Shown piece by piece: positions 58,962 through 64,000 of a stretch of 64,000 nt of DNA (its first letter is position 1; each line of letters starts with the position of its first letter). Made by a program: the position numbers and the translations under genes. The notes under the pieces were generated by a model. That model searched no databases and was not told where the DNA came from. It saw only the letters and a list, made by a program, of their open reading frames with translations. Source of the stretch: Bordetella genomosp. 9 (GTDB taxonomy: Bacteria > Pseudomonadota > Gammaproteobacteria > Burkholderiales > Burkholderiaceae_B); assembly GCF_002119725.1 (NCBI RefSeq), contig NZ_CP021109.1, forward strand, positions 682,001 to 746,000, written 5' to 3'.

Positions 58962-59504
58962 TCAGGCCGCGACCGCCGGAAAATCGACGTCGGTGTCGTT
59001 GATGCGGTTGAAGACGTTGGTAAAGGTGATCACCGCTACGGCCAGCGCGATGTCGGCCAGCTGCCGTTCGTCGTAGCCGGCGGCGCGGATGGCGTCGTAT
59101 TCCGCTTGCGGGATCGTGCCGGGACGGCGGATCAGCACATTCAGGAATCGCACCAAGGCGTCCTGCAGGGCATCGCCCGTGGGCTCGCCATGGCGTGCCT
59201 GCCGCATCGCTTCGGGTGCGAGGCCGGTCATCTTGCCCACCAGCGTATGTGCGGCAACGCAATAGTCGCAACCGGCGGCTTCGCTCACGACCAGCTTGAT
59301 CAGCTCCTGGTCCTGCCGGCTCAACGCGCCGGACGTCAACACCGCATCGGCCTGCAGCATGACGGCCAGGGCGGCGGGGGCGTGGGTGCCCAGCGTCGCG
59401 TAGGCATTCGGCACGCGGCCCACGGATTTTTTGATTCTCTGGAACACTTCGGCGGTGGCGCCAGTGGCTTGTTCAAAGGCGACGGCGGGCAGACGGGAAG
59501 ACAT
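58962..59504 (-). CDS. Peroxidase-related carboxymuconolactone decarboxylase-family protein
   Basis: This 180-residue CMD-fold protein has the redox motif CDYC followed by VAAHT (residues about 80-88), the AhpD-like CxxC plus histidine set, in the longer Uxs/peroxidase-related subgroup. The ATG at 59504 has an AAGGAG site; a leader to 59522 is less likely. It diverges from an AraC regulator with a cupin sensor, an association common for this family. Confidence 0.88.
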   Translation of the reverse strand: MSSRLPAVAFEQATGATAEVFQRIKKSVGRVPNAYATLGTHAPAALAVMLQADAVLTSGALSRQDQELIKLVVSEAAGCDYCVAAHTLVGKMTGLAPEAMRQARHGEPTGDALQDALVRFLNVLIRRPGTIPQAEYDAIRAAGYDERQLADIALAVAVITFTNVFNRINDTDVDFPAVAA

Positions 59505-59640
59505 GGCGGAACTCCTTGGCAAGTAATGAAGGTTTTGATGTCACGGCTTCACTTTACGCAGCCTGCCTTGGGTTGATAATGTCGCGCATCCTCAAAAACA
59601 TGCTTATTCGTCTCACGCCCATGGCGTGTGGCCCATTGCC

Positions 59641-60621
59641 ATGGACTGGTTGAGCGGTTTGCTGGAATTCACGCCCATCGAGGGCCACGTCGATTTTCGC
59701 TGTCTCCTCGGCGCGCCCTGGGAGGTGCGGCATGATCGTGCGCCGGCCAGCGACATTCCGTACCACGTGCTGTTGCGCGGCAGCGCCATCCTCGAAGACG
59801 GCGAGGGTCCGCCGCAACCCTTGCGGGCCGGGGACATCGTGCTTTTTCCGCGCGGCGCGGCGCATCGCCTGCACGACGGCAGCGGCGCGCCGGCCCGGCC
59901 GCCGCGCGATCGCCAGGCTGGGGGCGTGCTTGTGAAGGACAGCACCGAAGGCGGCGAGCCCGACTTCGATATGTTGTGCGGACGTTTCGTCGTGCGGTCC
60001 GGCCATGACCGGCTGCTGCGGGATCATCTGCCCGCCACGCTGGTGGTGCGGACGCATGGGCAGGGCTCGGCCCCACGGGATGCATCCCCGCTGACAGGGC
60101 TCATCGGCCTGATGCGGGCGGCCTCGCTGGAGGAAGCGCTGGGCGGCCGCGCCTATCTGAATGCATTGTCCGCGGCGCTGTTCGCGCTGGTATTGCGCTT
60201 CGCCAGCGCCGGCGGCCAGGCCCCGCATGGCCTGCTGGCGCTGGCAAGCCAGCCGCGTCTGCGCCCCGCGTTGACGGCGATGGTGTTCGAGCCGGGAAAA
60301 CCGTGGACGCTGCCGGAGCTGGCGTCGCTGTGCAATATGTCGCGGGCGACTTTCGCGCGCCAGTTCCAGGACAGCATGGGGCAGTCCGCGGCCGACATGC
60401 TTGCCGGCATTCGCATGGCGCGCGCCGCGCGGTTGTTGAGCGAGGCGGCGCTGTCGACCGGGGCGGTCGCCGACGCGGTGGGCTATCAATCCGAAGCCGC
60501 TTTCCAGCGCGCCTTCAAGCAGCGGACCGGCATGACGCCGGCGCGCTGGCGCGCCGTCCACCGGCCGGCGGCGGGCCCGGAGCCGGACGGCGCGGAACCG
60601 CTCAACCACCGATCAGCTTGA
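59641..60621 (+). CDS. AraC-family regulator with cupin-type sensing domain
   Basis: This 326-residue regulator has an N-terminal cupin_6-like domain (segments PYHVLLRGSAIL and AGDIVLFPRGAAHRLHDG) and a C-terminal AraC HTH from about residue 225 (LASLCNMSRATFARQFQD). ATG at 59641 is used; a GTG at 59626 is also in frame. It diverges from the CMD peroxidase gene and probably controls it. Its last 20 bases overlap the convergent TctA gene. Confidence 0.86.
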   Translation: MDWLSGLLEFTPIEGHVDFRCLLGAPWEVRHDRAPASDIPYHVLLRGSAILEDGEGPPQPLRAGDIVLFPRGAAHRLHDGSGAPARPPRDRQAGGVLVKDSTEGGEPDFDMLCGRFVVRSGHDRLLRDHLPATLVVRTHGQGSAPRDASPLTGLIGLMRAASLEEALGGRAYLNALSAALFALVLRFASAGGQAPHGLLALASQPRLRPALTAMVFEPGKPWTLPELASLCNMSRATFARQFQDSMGQSAADMLAGIRMARAARLLSEAALSTGAVADAVGYQSEAAFQRAFKQRTGMTPARWRAVHRPAAGPEPDGAEPLNHRSA

Positions 60622-61993
60622 CGAGTGCGGGTACGGTCAGCACCGCCGTGTAGTAGCCCATGAATTGCACGCCGGTGTTGAAGGCAAAGACGCGCGACAG
60701 CAGTCCGCCCAGCAGACCCATGGTCAGGATGACCAGCAGTCCCAGCAGTTGGCCTTCCCACACGCTGATGACGACGATCAGGCCGACGAAGGTGGCGATG
60801 ATCGCCTCATGGCTCACCTTGCGGGAGACGAACAGCGCGGCGCGGCGGGCGTAGTTCATCGCGAAGGGATAGGAGACCAGGGCGGCGATCACGACAGCCA
60901 GCATGCCGTAGCCCAGGAATTCCCAATGGTTCATCAGATTGTGCAGGTTGTGCGTCTGTCCCGTCGCGCTGTCCACCGTGAAGCGCGGCGGCGCGTTGAA
61001 CAGCGGCGCAGCGGGGCCGGCTGCCACCGGGCTGAGCGGCAGGCCGAAGGCGATCAGAGGGATCAGCGCTTCGGCGATATAGGTGGCTTCGGTGACGCCG
61101 TTGCGCGCGCTCAGCACGGTCGCCAGCCGATGATAGGCATGCCGCACGCGCGCGCCAACCATCTCTCCCAGCACCACCGTCATGGCCACGGGGCTGAAGA
61201 CGAAGGTTGCGCTGGAGACGGCCGCCGTGGCCAGCGTCCATCGCGTCTGCGTCCGGTCCAGCACCTTGAACGGGTTGGGGAAATAACCGGACCAGCCCTT
61301 GACGTCGGGCGCCAGCGATAGCGTACGCACCTTGTCCCGCGCCATCCGCTTGCGCCCCAGCGGCGACATCACGGCAAACAGATCGGCGATCAGCGGACCG
61401 ATGGCGATGCCCAGGAAATAACTGACGCTCAGCTTCACCCCGTACTTCGCGGTCAGGCTTTGCAGCGCGACGATGACGACCACGAAGGGAACCAGCAGGG
61501 CCACCGACGCCCAGCGTCCTGCGGAAAAGTAGGCAATCAGCACGGCGGCGGCCAGGAAAATCCAAGGCGCGGTACGCGTGATCGCGGGGCCGAACGGCGC
61601 CAGCAGCACGGCGAACAGCACGGCCAGCGGCACCGCGACGAAGGCGGCGATGATGGCGCCGGAGATCATCTTGCGCAGCGCGATGTGCGGCACGCCGAGC
61701 TTGCGCAGCATGTTGGCGTCCTGCAGCAGCGGCGTGGCCATGGTGTCGCCCGGAATACCCAGCAGCGCCGTCGGCACGGCGTGCGTCATGTGCTTGGCGA
61801 CCGCGCCCGCCAGGAAGAACGTGAAAACGCCGGCGGGCGGCACGCCCAGCAGGGCCACCAGCAGCGTCAGCGGCGCGATGGTGGTGGTTTCGTCCGTGCC
61901 CGAGATCAGCCCGATGCCGGCGAATACCACTGCGCCCACCAGGCCCATGGCGGCGGCGACCAGGATCTGGTTCAAAAGAATGGGATCGTTCAT
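60602..61993 (-). CDS. TctA-family tripartite tricarboxylate transporter large permease
   Basis: This 463-residue permease has about 11-12 membrane helices. Expected TctA features are present: VPTALLGIPGDTMATPLL near residue 75 (GIPG motif) and GEMVGARVRH near residue 275. It is shorter than the usual 500 residues and its loop structure differs from citrate-type TctA. It overlaps the small membrane gene upstream by four bases and lies downstream of HMG-CoA reductase on the same strand, suggesting a carboxylate such as mevalonate as substrate (inference). Confidence 0.87.
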   Translation of the reverse strand: MNDPILLNQILVAAAMGLVGAVVFAGIGLISGTDETTTIAPLTLLVALLGVPPAGVFTFFLAGAVAKHMTHAVPTALLGIPGDTMATPLLQDANMLRKLGVPHIALRKMISGAIIAAFVAVPLAVLFAVLLAPFGPAITRTAPWIFLAAAVLIAYFSAGRWASVALLVPFVVVIVALQSLTAKYGVKLSVSYFLGIAIGPLIADLFAVMSPLGRKRMARDKVRTLSLAPDVKGWSGYFPNPFKVLDRTQTRWTLATAAVSSATFVFSPVAMTVVLGEMVGARVRHAYHRLATVLSARNGVTEATYIAEALIPLIAFGLPLSPVAAGPAAPLFNAPPRFTVDSATGQTHNLHNLMNHWEFLGYGMLAVVIAALVSYPFAMNYARRAALFVSRKVSHEAIIATFVGLIVVISVWEGQLLGLLVILTMGLLGGLLSRVFAFNTGVQFMGYYTAVLTVPALVKLIGG

Positions 61994-62454
61994 GCCAGGG
62001 CCTCCTTCGCGGCAACCGGATGCGCATGGCTGGCGGCCGCCTGGCCGGCGAACAGCTCGTGCAGGCCGAGCTCGCGCAGCTCCTCGATCGCCGCCGGCGG
62101 CAGGTCGGCAAGCGTGCCGAGCCCGCCCGGTTCGCTTGCGAGTTCGGCCAGCACGTCTTCACGCCATGCGGGATCGGCCAACGCGGTGTCTTCCACGACC
62201 TCGCGCTTGGGCGCAAACAGGCGCGCGCAGACGATGCCCGCGACCACGCTGCCTGCCAGGCCCGCGAGCATGGCATACGCATGCGCCAGCTCGGCCGACG
62301 ACGCCAGGTCGCGCAGCCAGCGCCCGGCCGCGACGAAGGCGGCGACGCTGATCGTCACGCCGATGACGATGGACCACGCCAGGTGACGCAGATCGACGGT
62401 GTCGCTCCACACTTCCGCGAGCCGCCAGGCGGGTTGACTGGGGTTCGTTCTCAT
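61990..62454 (-). CDS. Small membrane protein in the TctB position
   Basis: This 154-residue protein has only two clear transmembrane helices (residues about 23-46 and 59-80), followed by a soluble acidic tail with an AAIEELRELGLHELF helix. Typical TctB proteins have four helices. Position directly before TctA, four-base overlap and similar length suggest that it replaces TctB as the small permease subunit. A GGAGGAG site precedes the ATG. I do not recognise the family with confidence. Confidence 0.75.
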   Translation of the reverse strand: MRTNPSQPAWRLAEVWSDTVDLRHLAWSIVIGVTISVAAFVAAGRWLRDLASSAELAHAYAMLAGLAGSVVAGIVCARLFAPKREVVEDTALADPAWREDVLAELASEPGGLGTLADLPPAAIEELRELGLHELFAGQAAASHAHPVAAKEALA

Positions 62455-62518
62455 GATGCTCTCCTCCAGGTTGCGGCCGGCGTACGGGAAGTTTGCGCCG
62501 GCCGTCGTTTTTGTCTTG

Positions 62519-63805
<1,287 letters not shown>

Positions 63806-63848
63806 GATGCAATGTCTCCGTATGCGTATCGGTAGGCCGATCCTAGGT

Positions 63849-63892
63849 AAACTGTACCGCCATTGACAGGTACAGTTTGGGCCGACAGTACC
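63849..63892. promoter_or_regulatory. Inverted-repeat operator between mvaA and the divergent regulator
   Basis: AAACTGTACC (63849-63858) and GGTACAGTTT (63869-63878) are perfect inverted copies with a 10-bp spacer. A third half-site ACAGTACC (63885-63892) matches at 7 of 8 positions. TTGACA (63863-63868) lies inside the spacer as a possible plus-strand -35 box. The site is 44 bp upstream of the mvaA start, ideal for control of both divergent genes. Confidence 0.75.
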
Positions 63893-63923
63893 ATCGCACT
63901 GCACCAATTTCCCGGGAGGCATC

Positions 63924-63950
63924 ATGGCGGACCGCGAGCATGGCGGATGA
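63924..63950 (+). other. Possible eight-codon leader ORF overlapping the regulator start
   Basis: ATG at 63924 has the best ribosome site of the area (GGGAGG, about five bases upstream) but reads only MADREHGG before TGA at 63948-63950. That tiny frame overlaps the ATG at 63940 of the longer frame in another phase, so it may couple or limit translation of the regulator. Confidence 0.4.
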
Positions 63951-64000
63951 CGGCAAGGCGGCGCGTCCCGGCCGCCCCGCGCCCATCGCGGAAAGCCTGG
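63940..64000 (+). CDS. N-terminus of a probable transcriptional regulator, cut by the window edge
   Basis: Twenty codons are visible from ATG 63940, reading [20 protein letters not shown]. The basic RPGRP stretch followed by a helix start is typical of the N-terminus of TetR-like or similar DNA-binding proteins, but the DNA-binding domain itself is outside. The inverted repeat in front and divergence from mvaA support a regulator role. Family assignment is uncertain. Confidence 0.5.
   Translation, partial: MADDGKAARPGRPAPIAESL

Overview
The window is about 64 kb of GC-rich, densely coded bacterial chromosome. Three solitary Bug/TctC-type receptors, many LysR/AraC/GntR regulators, several ABC importers, DUF4148 and an ECF41-type sigma factor suggest a metabolically versatile betaproteobacterium of the Bordetella/Achromobacter (Alcaligenaceae) type. 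That assignment is inference from gene content and protein style; there is no rRNA or other phylogenetic marker in the window. I saw no tRNA, rRNA, CRISPR array, insertion sequence, integrase or phage gene. Base composition looks even, so this is ordinary accessory metabolism rather than an obvious island.

Layout. 1-4925 (minus): an operon of a VOC protein, a DUF2817/M14-like hydrolase, a quinone-oxidoreductase-type dehydrogenase, a PaaI-type thioesterase and a Tat-exported peptide-type ABC binding protein cut by the window edge. 5181-8443 (plus): DUF707 protein, mannitol-dehydrogenase-family enzyme and HAD phosphatase. 8340-15669 (minus): a complete Liv-type ABC importer followed by a GntR regulator, an SCP2-like/alpha-beta hydrolase fusion and an AHL-lactonase-like MBL enzyme. 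These diverge from a carboxymuconolactone decarboxylase, a beta-hydroxyacid dehydrogenase and a Bug receptor (15837-18228). The shared promoter carries two tandem perfect palindromes. 18244-25599: zinc alcohol dehydrogenase, two AraC regulators, TPP enzyme, Bug receptor, NIPSNAP protein and SDR. 25721-30854: a ferric/AfuABC-like ABC importer and a LysR. 30909-33740: LysR, RraA-family aldolase and Bug receptor.

34026-43250: peroxide defence (AhpD-like, Ohr), LysR, cupin, ECF41 sigma factor, DUF4148, DUF899, GFA, NERD-helicase and a DUF1326/DUF2182 pair. 43454-47017: a YehZYXW/OsmVWXY-type osmoprotectant importer. 47524-48859: a YjfB-like motility protein, a GNAT acetyltransferase and an SRPBCC protein. 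48956-54225: a glutamate-type ABC importer, an aminotransferase and an RraA-family aldolase, with a divergent LysR. 55404-60621: flavin reductase, a TetR-controlled esterase/DMT exporter locus with two matched operators, and a CMD/AraC pair. 60602-64000: a TctA permease, a small TctB-position membrane protein and a class II HMG-CoA reductase, facing a regulator cut by the window edge across a perfect inverted repeat.

The most unusual structural signal is a family of roughly 65-90 bp multi-hairpin GC-rich repeats in three small arrays (36143-36348, 37081-37236, 53328-53560). In one array the repeats are translated in frame and add a 53-residue two-unit tail to the ECF41 sigma factor. In another the repeat supplies the last codons and stop of an RraA-family gene. 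The best pathway-level hypotheses are uptake, transamination and aldol cleavage of a 4-substituted glutamate (48956-54225), and mevalonate uptake and degradation (60602-64000).
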